From assembly GCA_964581795.1 (NCBI GenBank), contig CAZOPW010000010.1:1-42043 (forward strand): 42,043 nt of DNA. The letters are read 5' to 3'. Origin of the DNA: EX4572-165 sp964581795 (GTDB lineage Archaea; Thermoplasmatota; E2; DHVEG-1). This document shows, one piece after another, positions 1-9,530 of the stretch (position 1 is its first letter; the number at the start of each line of letters is the position of its first letter). A program made the position numbers and the translations under genes. The notes under the pieces were generated by a model. It was not told the origin of the DNA and ran no database searches. It worked only from the letters and a program-made list of their open reading frames with translations.

Positions 1-108
1 ACGGTGTAACCATTTGTAATAACTCCTTCTGTTCACTCCAAGTAATTCTGCTTTTCGAGAAACAGGTATCCGATCATACTGAGGATCTTGGATCATTTGG
101 TATTTCAT
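1..108 (-). CDS. IS3-type transposase OrfB, N-terminal fragment (continues past window edge)
   Basis: This is the second IS gene and is too short here to stand out on its own. Its first 36 codons run open to the window edge. The peptide contains VSRKAELLGVNRRSYYKW, the helical region typical of the OrfB N-terminus in the IS3 family (consensus like S.r..C.lLgVsrsgYY.W), ahead of the DDE integrase domain that must lie outside the window. The ATG (108-106) overlaps the orfA stop as ATGA, in the -1 frame relative to orfA. IS3 elements classically make an OrfAB fusion by -1 frameshifting at such an overlap. A purine-rich GAGGAAGAG just before the ATG could also allow independent or coupled initiation. 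Confidence 0.75.
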   Translation of the reverse strand, partial: MKYQMIQDPQYDRIPVSRKAELLGVNRRSYYKWLHR

Positions 109-425
109 TTCTCTTCCTCTTGATCCTCGTTGGTTTTCCCATGTTTTTCCAATTGCGTCAAGGTTTTTTTTAAAAACTCGTTTTCAATGTAGAGCTTGCC
201 AACGAGTTGTTCAAGCTCTGCAATCTTTGCTTCATCTTTGTATTGCCTGCCTTGTCCTTGGAAGGCGGTCTCAGGAGATTGATGATATTCTCGTTTCCAA
301 AGATTGACCAATACCGGATGAAGATTATGTTTCCGGCATACTTCAGCTTGTTTGGTTCCTTGCTCAATTTCTCGAATGACTTCGATTTTGAATTCTCGTG
401 AAAATCTTCTTCGTTTTTTACCCAT
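105..425 (-). CDS. IS3-type transposase OrfA (helix-turn-helix, leucine-zipper protein)
   Basis: This 106-aa protein has the Tnp_1/IS3 OrfA architecture. A basic N-terminus (KKRRRFSREFKIEVIREIE) leads into a helix-turn-helix of the type that binds terminal inverted repeats (about residues 8-50, with the characteristic VCRKHNLHPVLVNLWKREY pattern). A coiled-coil/leucine-zipper segment follows (about residues 65-92, IAELEQLVGKLYIENEFLKK), which in the family mediates OrfA/OrfAB multimerisation. The length matches typical OrfA. The gene ends in an ATGA overlap with orfB. Its strand is opposite to the first resident gene at 674, and it is the only gene in the window that does not encode an exported protein. 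Confidence 0.9.
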   Translation of the reverse strand: MGKKRRRFSREFKIEVIREIEQGTKQAEVCRKHNLHPVLVNLWKREYHQSPETAFQGQGRQYKDEAKIAELEQLVGKLYIENEFLKKTLTQLEKHGKTNEDQEEEK

Positions 426-432
426 TTTAATA

Positions 433-479
433 CCCCAATAGTCTTTCTCATTAACGTAACTTATTGTGAACTATTGGGG
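433..479. repeat. Perfect 10-bp inverted repeat inside the IS end, upstream of orfA
   Basis: CCCCAATAGT at 433-442 is the exact reverse complement of ACTATTGGGG at 470-479, with a 27-nt spacer. The outer arm overlaps the putative terminal repeat (about 470-489). The repeat lies directly upstream of the orfA ATG, so it could be an OrfA binding site or a structure that limits readthrough into the transposase. Both roles are inference. Confidence 0.7.
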
Positions 480-673
480 GTTCACTCCATAAGGAAAATT
501 AGCTAAAAAATTCTATAAAAATTGATTATGATGGATTAAATAATGTAGACATATATTATGAATCAAGTTGATGTTAAAATAATTATTAGAAGGTTATCTT
601 GTTTGATATAGGAAAATTTATTATACAAAAATAGTGATAAATTATTACGGTTGAATAAAGTTGGGAATATAAA

Positions 674-2737
674 ATGAAACATATGACTATTATGATTTTA
701 TGCTGTTTTTTTCTTTTAATAACCCAATCTTCAGTCTTACCATTTCATCAAGAAAAAATGATGGATTTAGATGATTTATCCCCCGTGCTTTCTGAATTTA
801 ATAAGTCAATTCACCCTTATTCAACAACACAATCTTCTTGTATAACAATGCAAACGACGATGAAATCCTTTGATGAAAATCAAACAAAACCACCCTTGGT
901 AGATGATCTTCTTCCTTCATTTTGTTGGACAAATAATAACGGTGATTGGACATCTCCAGTAAAAGATCAAAGGGACTGTGGGAGTTGCTGGGATTTTGCT
1001 GCTATTGGATTAATAGAGAGTCTTATAAATATAAAAGAAGGTCGTCCCGGTTTAGATCCGGATTTATCAGAACAATACGTTCTCTCTTGTCTTAGTCAAG
1101 CAGGCTCCTGCAGGGGTGGTCTTTCATTAAAAGCATTAGAACTTATCAAGTCAACTGAAGAAAAAGGGAATTTTTACAATGGTGTTCCACTAGAATCTTG
1201 TATGCCGTATCAAGCTAATGATACTTTTCCTTGTGATAATAAATGCATGAATTGGACTGATTACCTTATTCCGATAACAGAGTATGGATCATGGAATAGT
1301 TATGGATCAAAAGAAGACCGGGACCTCATTAAATCTATGATTATGGAAAAAGGCCCAGTTATCACTGATATTTATGCTTCTGAAGATTTTCGATCGTGGG
1401 GCCGGACGAATCATAAAAACACTGATGTTTACCCATATGAAAAACCTATTATCTGGAGTAATCATGTCGTACTGATAGTTGGATGGAAAGATGATATAAA
1501 CATACCGAATGGCGGGTATTGGATTTGTAAGAATAGTTGGGGGAAATCATGGGGGTATAACGGGTTTTTCAACATTGAATATGGTGGTCAAGGAATTGAT
1601 AATGGCTATATTATCTGGGCTGATTACGATCCTTTATCATATGATTGGAATCCCGTCGCACAACCAGGTGGTCCCTATGTTGCAAAGGTGAATGAAATCA
1701 TTTCATTTAATGGAGTAAATAGTTTTGATGCTGAAGATAACGAAATAGAATATACGTGGGATTTTGGTAATAACATTACTAAAACAGGAGAACAAGTAAG
1801 TTATCAATATCCAGAAAAAGGTATTTATGAGGTCTCATTAACCGTTACTGATACAGTAGGAAAGAGTGATACTCAACAGACAGCAGTTTTTATCGAACCT
1901 TGGAAAGAAGAGGATTCATGGACGTATCGATGTAACAACCTCGATTTTCATGTGAAACATGATGCAATTGAAGTATTCCTACAATCAACACTTCCTCAGT
2001 TAACATTTGAAATCACAAATGAAAAATCTAATAGATATACTGTTTTTTTTCAAAGTGAATTCAGTGATGATGCAATTCTCTTAATTTCCTATTCCTCCTT
2101 GGATCAAGAACTTGTTTTTACAAATACAAAATTTTCAGGATTCTTATCCATTTCAAAAAATGATTTATCTATTTCAGATATCCAAATCGATGCCCAAGGT
2201 TGGCTTGGATTCAAAAATTTTCTTCCGTCACTAATTAAATTTCCTTTTTCAATTGAACTCGATCTTAATAGTGGAGAAGGATTACAACTTTTGAATTTTC
2301 CATTGTCAACAGACAAAACGTATGACATTCCACTTGCGACGTTTGATGTGAACGGAACGATTCGTTCACCTCTCTTTGATATCGTTCATCTCATTAACAC
2401 TGTTGCAAAAGTATTAGGGAAGAATTTCCTTCCTGAAGACGTTAGTCAGCTTCTCCCAGACATTGATTTAAAGGAAGCATTAGATACTAGTTTAGGGTCT
2501 AATCGGCTTACAATGCCTTGTTTGCCTGGTTTAAACGTACATAATAGTACAAAATCAGTTGAAGCGGGGTCTTTTCAGGTGTATACGATCCAAATTCCAA
2601 ATATTGGTGAATTTTCATATAGTCACACAGTTGAAAACATTGTTCAAGCAATGGTGAACCCTCCAAGAATGAATACATTGAATGGTTTTATTGATGTATC
2701 AATGGATCTTGAATTAATCGATACGACATATGAATAG
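674..2737 (+). CDS. Exported papain-like (C1A) cysteine peptidase with PKD domain
   Basis: This 687-aa exported endopeptidase has a signal peptide at residues 1-20 and a short pro-region to about 85. The C1A catalytic domain follows (about 86-320), with oxyanion Gln99, catalytic Cys105 in QRDCGSCW, catalytic His264 in NHVVLIVGW and Asn287 in CKNSWG. A PKD domain spans about 328-407 (YTWDFG core). The last ~275 residues are a beta-rich domain resembling the C-terminus of the other C1A peptidase in this window (minus strand, to 36528). Both end with an AGx(F/Y)Q.Y.....I segment, then V.NIV, then ELI.T. Catalytic residues are intact, so activity on extracellular protein is expected. It is probably a single-gene transcript: the IS lies upstream on the other strand and the next gene follows after 65 nt. 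Confidence 0.93.
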   Translation: MKHMTIMILCCFFLLITQSSVLPFHQEKMMDLDDLSPVLSEFNKSIHPYSTTQSSCITMQTTMKSFDENQTKPPLVDDLLPSFCWTNNNGDWTSPVKDQRDCGSCWDFAAIGLIESLINIKEGRPGLDPDLSEQYVLSCLSQAGSCRGGLSLKALELIKSTEEKGNFYNGVPLESCMPYQANDTFPCDNKCMNWTDYLIPITEYGSWNSYGSKEDRDLIKSMIMEKGPVITDIYASEDFRSWGRTNHKNTDVYPYEKPIIWSNHVVLIVGWKDDINIPNGGYWICKNSWGKSWGYNGFFNIEYGGQGIDNGYIIWADYDPLSYDWNPVAQPGGPYVAKVNEIISFNGVNSFDAEDNEIEYTWDFGNNITKTGEQVSYQYPEKGIYEVSLTVTDTVGKSDTQQTAVFIEPWKEEDSWTYRCNNLDFHVKHDAIEVFLQSTLPQLTFEITNEKSNRYTVFFQSEFSDDAILLISYSSLDQELVFTNTKFSGFLSISKNDLSISDIQIDAQGWLGFKNFLPSLIKFPFSIELDLNSGEGLQLLNFPLSTDKTYDIPLATFDVNGTIRSPLFDIVHLINTVAKVLGKNFLPEDVSQLLPDIDLKEALDTSLGSNRLTMPCLPGLNVHNSTKSVEAGSFQVYTIQIPNIGEFSYSHTVENIVQAMVNPPRMNTLNGFIDVSMDLELIDTTYE

Positions 2738-2767
2738 GAACACTAGTCGTGGAAAAGTATACCACAA

Positions 2768-2777
2768 TATTTATAAT
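2768..2777 (+). promoter_or_regulatory. TATA-like element supporting the ATG at 2803
   Basis: TATTTATAAT lies about 30 nt upstream of the in-frame ATG at 2803, the spacing expected between an archaeal TATA box and its transcription start. It sits downstream of the GTG at 2749, which argues against initiation at that GTG. Confidence 0.45.
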
Positions 2778-2802
2778 GGAACAAATTTATAATATTAACT
2801 GT

Positions 2803-4488
2803 ATGTCAGTTGAGTTTTCAAGTGGATTATCAAATAAAAAATTCTTTGTTTTAGCTATAGCACTTCTCTTATTATTCACTCCAATATCTTCATTTGCTCA
2901 ATCAAATGAATCACAACGTGTAGAAGACAAAGAAATATTACAAGTTACATCATCAAAGATTTCAGAAACACCCAGTTGTCAACACGTCCAAGTCTTTCCA
3001 TGGTCAACACAAACTGATTCACAAACGGTTCTTACCCAAGACACTTCTATCCTTCCAACTAGCGAATATCCAATTCAACATCATCCTCGAGTTATTGGAA
3101 AAGACGAAAAAGTATTTGTGTTATCACAAACAAAAAACACGAATAACTCAACGAGTCAACTCACCGCAACATATTCACTAAATCATGGAGAAACATGGAA
3201 CGAACAAATGACGATAGCTGATCAAAATACGAGTTTCAAAAACGCTAGCATCGATGCTACAGGTGACCCAGACATGCAAGTATATGGATCCCATCGTATT
3301 GATAACAAGACGGGTGTCCAACTTATTTTTGGTTTTCCAAACATGACAGATTACACAAAAGGATACATGGGTTCAACAAGAAATTTTGATATGAACGGAT
3401 GGTTTAATGGAAAACTTATGGTCTGGGAACCAACCTATTGGCAGGAAATTGGAAACACTGCCACCGCAGGATATCCACATGGAACTCAAGTAGGTCCTTA
3501 CAAAAATTTTCATGGGTTAACGGTATGGGCAGGTCATGATGGAAATGGATGGTCATATTATTATTTCTGCGATACTGATGAAACACAAGATAAATCGTAT
3601 AAAATCTTGTGGAAAAATTACCTGAATGGAACACTTCAAGATGTTGATATTGACATTGATATCTCAACAGGATGGCAATATGATATCTATCAACTAAAAA
3701 ATGAAACCACCGGGAAACCGGAAATTTACGTAGATACATTATACATTGAACCGGGGAACCCTGAATGGTACAATAAAGACGAAAATTATGGTCAGTCTCA
3801 TGTATTTAAAAACTATCAAAACCCAGATATAAAAGCATCAAATGGTTTTGCATATCTTGCTTGTGAAAAAAATAATGATATTTTTCTACACTATTCAAAA
3901 GATAACGGGTTTTCGTTTGACACTATTCAACTTACAAACACCGTCGAAAAAGAATCAAATCCAACCGTTACAGCAGAAGGAAATGTGGTCACGGTATCCT
4001 ATGTCCAAAATAATAATGTGATAGTAACCTCATCATCAAATGCAGGAATGGATTGGAATCAACCCAATCAAGTAAATGATCAAAATAATACTGTTTCTCA
4101 GCACCATGATGAAATTGACATCGATGAAAACAATATTGTATGGACAAACACAGAAATGAATTCTCACATATTATATGATATTCTTAACATTGAAACTCCC
4201 ATTTTATCATTGAATTCGATTACTGGTGGATTAATGATTTCTTCTGAAATTGAAAACAAGGGAGTCGTCAATGCAACAAACATACCATACTCAATTCAAA
4301 TAGACGGTGGAATCCTATTTTCCCCAAGAGAAATCAGTGGAACAATATCTATTCCTGCAGGTGAAACAAGAAGCATTCAAACTGAACAACTCATTATAGG
4401 AATTGGACGTCCAACGATAACCGTAAACGTTGGATCTGTTTCTCAATCCATTCAAGCTTCATTACTCTTCTGTTATCTTATCATATAA
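2803..4488 (+). CDS. Exported BNR/Asp-box beta-propeller protein with type A C-terminal module
   Basis: The reading frame opens at a GTG at 2749. The ATG at 2803 is preferred because it gives a compact signal peptide (hydrophobic core FFVLAIALLLLF, cleavage near SFA-QS) and lies at TATA-box spacing. The 561-aa product has a propeller-like region with Asp-box-type turns near residues 125 (NHGETW), 364 (SKDNGFSF) and 411 (SNAGMDW), as in sialidase and BNR-repeat proteins. I see no sialidase arginine triad, so a binding role is as likely as an enzymatic one. Residues ~468-561 form the type A C-terminal module (GGL..S.EI.NKG...A, then DGGILF, then GIGRPTITV, then a hydrophobic end), shared with the proteins at 9765, 12433 and 26890. 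N-x-S/T sequons are frequent. Confidence 0.82.
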   Translation: MSVEFSSGLSNKKFFVLAIALLLLFTPISSFAQSNESQRVEDKEILQVTSSKISETPSCQHVQVFPWSTQTDSQTVLTQDTSILPTSEYPIQHHPRVIGKDEKVFVLSQTKNTNNSTSQLTATYSLNHGETWNEQMTIADQNTSFKNASIDATGDPDMQVYGSHRIDNKTGVQLIFGFPNMTDYTKGYMGSTRNFDMNGWFNGKLMVWEPTYWQEIGNTATAGYPHGTQVGPYKNFHGLTVWAGHDGNGWSYYYFCDTDETQDKSYKILWKNYLNGTLQDVDIDIDISTGWQYDIYQLKNETTGKPEIYVDTLYIEPGNPEWYNKDENYGQSHVFKNYQNPDIKASNGFAYLACEKNNDIFLHYSKDNGFSFDTIQLTNTVEKESNPTVTAEGNVVTVSYVQNNNVIVTSSSNAGMDWNQPNQVNDQNNTVSQHHDEIDIDENNIVWTNTEMNSHILYDILNIETPILSLNSITGGLMISSEIENKGVVNATNIPYSIQIDGGILFSPREISGTISIPAGETRSIQTEQLIIGIGRPTITVNVGSVSQSIQASLLFCYLII

Positions 4489-4589
4489 CTCACTTTTGCT
4501 ATTGTATCACAATTATTAAATACTTCAAATGAAATAGTATTGAGTAATACTGGTAAGAATAAAAAAGTAAAAAAGGGGACCTTTCTTAC

Positions 4590-6785
4590 ATGAAAAAAAT
4601 TATTTCATCAATGATAATAACGCTTTTGATATGTAGTGGAATGAATTTTGTTCTTTTCTCAACTGCAGAACCAACACTTCAAAAAGATACATTTACAATG
4701 CAGTTCTCAGATCCTTATGTTGGATTATCTTCTGATTCATCAGCGTTCGTTGAACTTACTGAGTGTAATACGTTTTCAAATGAACCTGGAAAACCAAGAC
4801 TTCCAATAGTTGAAAAAACCTTCACCTATCCGATAAATGTACGTATCACTGAAGTGAGTTGTTCGATTGATTCGATAGTAGAACAATCCATTCAAAATCG
4901 TGTTCAGTTAAATCCTATACCCGTTCCTATTGGAGAAACTGAATCAAATTCAGCGTTATCACCTTCATTTTATGAAAATCCTTATCCGTATCCTCAAAAC
5001 TGGATAACTTATGATGTTGGAAGAGGACTTGTTGATGGTAAACGATCTGTGATAGTTAAAATCCAATATAATCCTATCAAATATTACCCGGAAAAAGATT
5101 CCATTGAAAAAACTGAATCAGTAAGTATATCAATTCAATATAAAACAACAAACGAACCAACAGCATTACCAACTAATTCCGATGAAAACTATGATTTACT
5201 CATTCTAACACCATCCGATTTTCAATCAAATCTTGAACCATTAGCACTCCATAAAGAAAACCGAAATATTTCCACAAAGATCGTCACTCTTGACCAAATT
5301 TATTCAGGAAACTACTTTACACCACAAGGAAGTGATGATCAAGAAATGATAAAATATTTTATCAAAAATGCATATGATCAATGGGAAACTGAATACGTAC
5401 TCCTTGTTGGTGGAAAAGATCATTTTCCTTATAGAGAATCACATGTCTACATTGGTTATCATGATGATAGTGAAATCATAGTGAGTGATTTGTATTACGC
5501 TGATCTTTATAATGAAAATGGATCCTTTGAAACCTGGGATACTAATGAAAATGAACAATACGCGGAATATAATTGGAGTGGACAGTACGATGAATTAGAC
5601 TTGTATCCTGATGTGTATATTGGGAGACTTGCTTGTGTTGACCGTGATCAAGTAGATAGTGTCGTTGATAAGATCATCATGTATGAAACACAGGAATCCT
5701 TCAAAAAAAGCTGGTTTAAAAACATAATATTAATCGGAGGAGATTCATTCACTCCCGTTCATGGTGATGAATCAGGAGTAAATGAAGGAGAATTAGCAAA
5801 TCAACACGTGTTAGATGTTATGGATGGTTTTATTGGAACAAAACTTTGGGTGTCAAATGCAAAACTTGCTGGTTTCAATCCAACTGGTGTTGAACGAATC
5901 ATGGATTCTATTGATGCAGGATGTGGATTTGTTCATTTCTCAGGTCATGGAAGTAGTAGTGTATGGACCACGTATCCACATAATGGAACCAAACAGAACA
6001 TGCCAACGCCACTTGGCAGTTACCGAACAGATCATATAAACACATTACAAAATGGGTATAATCTACCAATTGTAGTCACTGGCGCGTGCAGTGTAGGAAA
6101 ATATCAGAAGAATGATGGATGTTTCTCCTGGAGTTTTGTGTCCAATCCAGATGGCGGCGGTATTGCATCTTTTGGAGCCACGGGTTTAGGATATGCTTGT
6201 CTTGGCTTGGAAGTCACTGATTATGTAATTGAAAAAATGGCAATTGAAATGTTTAAAGCATACAATGTCCATGAAGCTAAGACCGTAGGGGAAATGTGGG
6301 CAACAGCAGTTACAAATTATATTATTCCTGAATTGTATGATTCTGATTATAAAACCATTGAGGAATGGCAACCATTCTGTGATCCAAGCTTAGCGTTACG
6401 AGAGGATTACATTACCCCATCTGAACCTCCACAACAGCCAACTCTTGTTGGACCAAGAAATGGGAAAACAGGGATTAGTTACACCTTTAATGCAACAACT
6501 ATTGACCCAGATCGAAATCAGGTCTCTTATTTATTCGACTGGGGAGATGGCAGTGTCTCAGAATGGATTGGTCCTGTTGATTCAGGAACCATGGTAAGTG
6601 CAACTCACACATGGGAAGAAAAAGCAAATTTTACCGTTCGAGTGAAAGCCAAAGATGAACATGGTTATGAAAGTGATTGGTCTGATCCTCTCACGGTGAC
6701 CATGCCGCATTCACATATTCAAATCCCTTGGTTCTTACAATGGATCATCGATGTTATTACATCATATTTCTCCCATTTTTCCTAG
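4590..6785 (+). CDS. Exported C25 (gingipain-like) cysteine peptidase with PKD-like domain
   Basis: This 731-aa protein has a signal peptide at residues 1-26, then a C25 propeptide-like region (about 30-190, with the GKPRLP motif that C25 propeptides often carry), then the caspase-fold catalytic domain (about 198-620). The clan CD dyad is visible: His453 in FVHFSGHG and Cys500 in IVVTGACS, each preceded by a hydrophobic strand. A late CDPSL segment matches the usual GDPSL region. A PKD-like Ig domain (about 632-706, FDWGDG) follows. The last ~24 residues are a short aromatic, amphipathic tail (PWFLQWIIDVITSYF), here called type C. The role is extracellular endoproteolysis, with Arg/Lys specificity unproven. 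A GGGGAC leader sits 15 nt before the ATG. Confidence 0.93.
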   Translation: MKKIISSMIITLLICSGMNFVLFSTAEPTLQKDTFTMQFSDPYVGLSSDSSAFVELTECNTFSNEPGKPRLPIVEKTFTYPINVRITEVSCSIDSIVEQSIQNRVQLNPIPVPIGETESNSALSPSFYENPYPYPQNWITYDVGRGLVDGKRSVIVKIQYNPIKYYPEKDSIEKTESVSISIQYKTTNEPTALPTNSDENYDLLILTPSDFQSNLEPLALHKENRNISTKIVTLDQIYSGNYFTPQGSDDQEMIKYFIKNAYDQWETEYVLLVGGKDHFPYRESHVYIGYHDDSEIIVSDLYYADLYNENGSFETWDTNENEQYAEYNWSGQYDELDLYPDVYIGRLACVDRDQVDSVVDKIIMYETQESFKKSWFKNIILIGGDSFTPVHGDESGVNEGELANQHVLDVMDGFIGTKLWVSNAKLAGFNPTGVERIMDSIDAGCGFVHFSGHGSSSVWTTYPHNGTKQNMPTPLGSYRTDHINTLQNGYNLPIVVTGACSVGKYQKNDGCFSWSFVSNPDGGGIASFGATGLGYACLGLEVTDYVIEKMAIEMFKAYNVHEAKTVGEMWATAVTNYIIPELYDSDYKTIEEWQPFCDPSLALREDYITPSEPPQQPTLVGPRNGKTGISYTFNATTIDPDRNQVSYLFDWGDGSVSEWIGPVDSGTMVSATHTWEEKANFTVRVKAKDEHGYESDWSDPLTVTMPHSHIQIPWFLQWIIDVITSYFSHFS

Positions 6786-7003
6786 CTGAAATAATTCTTT
6801 ATTCGAAATGAGTTTACCTCTAACTCTTTAATATTCTTTCTTTCAAAACTATTAATTTATCATATATGTTATGATATTTTCCCTTTTTTTTGTTTAAACA
6901 CGTCTTATTTTCAGATCTTAGAATCCTAAGATTTAATAACAACGTCAGTATAATTGTTGTATTCAGAAACGATACAATTAGAAAGAATCTCTTGTGATGA
7001 AAT

Positions 7004-7897
7004 ATGAAAACAAAATATATTCCTCTATTATCAATTCTTGTTGTTTGCACGCTATTTTTCAGTGGTTGTATATCAGATAATGAATCCGATGATAGCAACC
7101 AAAAAAATCAGTGGGGTTCACCAACAGCTCAGTTTACAGCTGGTCCAACTCCTATAGTAGTAAATAGAACCGTGTTTTTTAACAGCACCTCAATTAAAGA
7201 TGATGGTTTCATAACGAATTGGACATGGATGGTGACAAATGAGACGACATTATATGGTCCTCAAGTGATTTATCGATACAATGAATCTGGTGTATACAAT
7301 GTGAGTTTGTCGATAACTGATACGAAAAGACAAACGGATACTATCATAAAAACAGTTGTTGTATACAAAAAACCATTACTAGAAAAACTGAGTTTACAAA
7401 ACGCTGATCTACCAGAGGGATACATCAAGTATTTAGATAGTTATAATTCCACGTTAGGTTTTAATTTTTCATTTCCCGTTGAAGAAGTATATAATGAGCA
7501 ATTCATTTATCAAGACACAGAGAATAAAACTGGTTTTCCATTCATAATTACGACGCTTTGTCGATTTAACTCAACTAATCTAGCCCAACTTGCTCTCATC
7601 GAATCCGCTGAACGTATGAATGCAACATTCACTGAGCTGCTTCCTCTTATTTCCTCTTCAATCCCAGATCAAGTAGGGAATCAATCAATATACCGGTTAT
7701 TTAAGGGAAAGATGAGTGGTGAATTTGATTATGACAATCAAACTGTGAGCTGGTCGTATCTTTATTTCAGACTTCAAAATATTACTGTTTTTGTGTTACT
7801 AGATGAAATCCCTGCTTCAGATGTAGATTATCCACAACTGACGTATCAATATGCTACAATAATAGAAGAAAATATAATCGATTATTATAAGGATTAA
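7004..7897 (+). CDS. PKD-domain lipoprotein of unknown function
   Basis: This 297-aa protein has an N-terminal hydrophobic stretch ending in the lipobox FSGC (Cys near residue 22), so it is probably lipid-anchored to the outer face of the membrane. A PKD domain covers about residues 38-122 (NWTWMV core, then SGVYNVSLSITD). The remaining ~170 residues are a domain I do not recognise, with phenylalanine- and tyrosine-rich strands. The TAA stop (7895-7897) overlaps the stop of the convergent FG-GAP gene by 4 nt, so any terminator must lie inside the neighbouring gene. A substrate-binding or adhesion role is a guess from the PKD domain only. Confidence 0.82.
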   Translation: MKTKYIPLLSILVVCTLFFSGCISDNESDDSNQKNQWGSPTAQFTAGPTPIVVNRTVFFNSTSIKDDGFITNWTWMVTNETTLYGPQVIYRYNESGVYNVSLSITDTKRQTDTIIKTVVVYKKPLLEKLSLQNADLPEGYIKYLDSYNSTLGFNFSFPVEEVYNEQFIYQDTENKTGFPFIITTLCRFNSTNLAQLALIESAERMNATFTELLPLISSSIPDQVGNQSIYRLFKGKMSGEFDYDNQTVSWSYLYFRLQNITVFVLLDEIPASDVDYPQLTYQYATIIEENIIDYYKD

Positions 7898-9504
7898 TAG
7901 AGTTTCCACACAGTTTTTTGCTTCATTGCCTTATTTTCAAAGGCATCGTATGAAATAATTTTAAGGTCATAAATATCAAAAGAAGCTTTATTCCACATCC
8001 ATTCTAAAGAAGACGTGTTCGAATAATAGACGAGTTCTTCATTAATAAATAAAGAAATATTCTGTATTTGGGTAAGCGCATCTGAAGATTGTGCTTTTAC
8101 CGTGATCGGTCCAAGGATTACAGGGGTTTTAAACGGAAATAAAGCGTAATCATGAACATACAAATAATCTGATGGAGTATGTAATGTAAGAGTTGGTGGT
8201 TGTGAATCTATTCCAGGTGTGAATACAAACACAGACCCTGAATTATTCCCTTTTACCGAATCTCCAGGTGCACCAATAAATATAGTTTGATTTACTAATG
8301 AACAACTTAAACCAAAATCTTTAATCTGTGTATCGGAAGGGATAATGATTCCATGTTGATTTAATCCATTATTTTCAAGGGTGCCCTCATTTTCCATGGT
8401 ATATACATAAACTGCATTGTTCATTGAAGCATCATTTTTTTTACTTGTAATAATGAACATGTTTTTATGGTGAGCAATGGTTGTTCCGAAATAATCATAT
8501 GCATTGATTGAGTCTGGGACAATCTTATATTTTTGATTCCAACCATCATCTGTCCATTCAAATAGATAGACAGATCCAGAAAATTCCCCATTTGAATCAT
8601 CGGTTGGCGCTCCTACTATTACTTGATTATCATGTAAAGTTACTGTTTTTCCAAAATTATCGTTTCGTTTCATACTACTTGATCGAAGAATTGCTTCCTG
8701 TCTCCATTCCACAGGTTCTGAAAATGATTGAGGCGTGCCTCTTTGGAAGACATAGACTGTTCCAGGATTATCTGTATTATGATTGTTTGGTGCACCCGCA
8801 ACAAATCTATTTTTAGATAATGAAACGGTTACCCCAAAATATGACCCTGGTGAAATATCACTACCTCTAACTTTCATTGTTTGTTTCCAAACATCGTTTT
8901 TCTTTTCAAATACATATGCTGCACCGGCTGTTTGACCATATTCATCATCACCCGGAGCACCGATAACCGCAGTATTATTGGTTATTGAGACAGAAATGCC
9001 AAAATAATCAAAAGGTTTGCCTATTAAGGGAATTAATTTTGCTACTTGTACCCAATAATTCTCTTTCTTTTCAAAGATATATGCTGCACCAGCCATTTCC
9101 CCGTTTGTATCCTCTCCGGGTGCACCAATAAGAGTTTGGTTTCCATCGATACTTATGCTAGCACCAAAATTATCATATTGTTCACCATCGTTTGCATTCA
9201 ATTTTTGTTTTTGAATCCATGAATTTTCCTGTTGATCAAAAACGTATGCTGAACCTGAGAGTTGACCAGTATCATCATCCCCAGGAGATCCAACAATGAG
9301 ATGTGATTCATCTACATCAATGGCTGTTCCAAAAGTATCTCCGGTTATTTCATCTGATGCAATTATTTTCTGTTCGACATCCCAGAAGAAAATATCTTGA
9401 TCTGTATGAAGGGTGGTTAAAGGTAAAGTAGGTGCTTGTATGGATGAAACAGAGAAGAGAGAAATCACACAAATGAAGAGGATAATGGTATATTTAGGGC
9501 TCAT
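7894..9504 (-). CDS. Exported seven-repeat FG-GAP beta-propeller protein with type B C-terminal module
   Basis: This 536-aa protein has a signal peptide (residues 1-24) followed by seven FG-GAP repeats. Each repeat has the pattern D.FG..V.......IVGAPGDD..G...G.AYVF; repeats 4 and 6 have degenerated GAP loops. Seven units are what an integrin-alpha-type seven-bladed propeller needs, with D/N-rich Ca2+-binding-like loops. The last ~100 residues are the type B C-terminal module (PPTLTLHTP, then a strand with PVILGPI, ending VWKLY), shared with the proteins at 14279, 16429, 18426 and 40133. A TATA box lies 27-35 nt upstream of the ATG. It is divergent from the gene at 9765. The likely role is surface adhesion or scaffolding (inference). 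Confidence 0.88.
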   Translation of the reverse strand: MSPKYTIILFICVISLFSVSSIQAPTLPLTTLHTDQDIFFWDVEQKIIASDEITGDTFGTAIDVDESHLIVGSPGDDDTGQLSGSAYVFDQQENSWIQKQKLNANDGEQYDNFGASISIDGNQTLIGAPGEDTNGEMAGAAYIFEKKENYWVQVAKLIPLIGKPFDYFGISVSITNNTAVIGAPGDDEYGQTAGAAYVFEKKNDVWKQTMKVRGSDISPGSYFGVTVSLSKNRFVAGAPNNHNTDNPGTVYVFQRGTPQSFSEPVEWRQEAILRSSSMKRNDNFGKTVTLHDNQVIVGAPTDDSNGEFSGSVYLFEWTDDGWNQKYKIVPDSINAYDYFGTTIAHHKNMFIITSKKNDASMNNAVYVYTMENEGTLENNGLNQHGIIIPSDTQIKDFGLSCSLVNQTIFIGAPGDSVKGNNSGSVFVFTPGIDSQPPTLTLHTPSDYLYVHDYALFPFKTPVILGPITVKAQSSDALTQIQNISLFINEELVYYSNTSSLEWMWNKASFDIYDLKIISYDAFENKAMKQKTVWKLY

Positions 9505-9530
9505 AGTAATTCTATTTCTCCATTGCTACT

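Larger units (their letters stand above)
1..489 (-). mobile_element. Left part of an IS3-family-like insertion sequence (truncated by window edge)
   Basis: The element reads leftward: a putative outer end near 489, then orfA (425-105), then orfB running off position 1. On the minus strand the outer end begins TGGAGTGAACCCCC, which has the TG-initial shape of IS3-type terminal repeats. Between the end and orfA lies a perfect 10-bp inverted repeat, CCCCAATAGT (433-442) with ACTATTGGGG (470-479), around a 27-nt loop. The two-gene layout and the protein motifs support IS3. The other terminal repeat and the target duplication lie outside the window, so completeness and activity cannot be judged. 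Confidence 0.75.

Noticed and set aside
2749..2802. N-terminal extension of the BNR protein from the GTG at 2749
   Set aside because: It would put a non-hydrophobic 18-residue stretch before the signal peptide and place the TATA-like element inside the coding region.
4531..4546. AGTATT/AATACT hairpin upstream of the C25 gene
   Set aside because: A weak AT-only stem in very AT-rich DNA; such pairs are expected by chance here.
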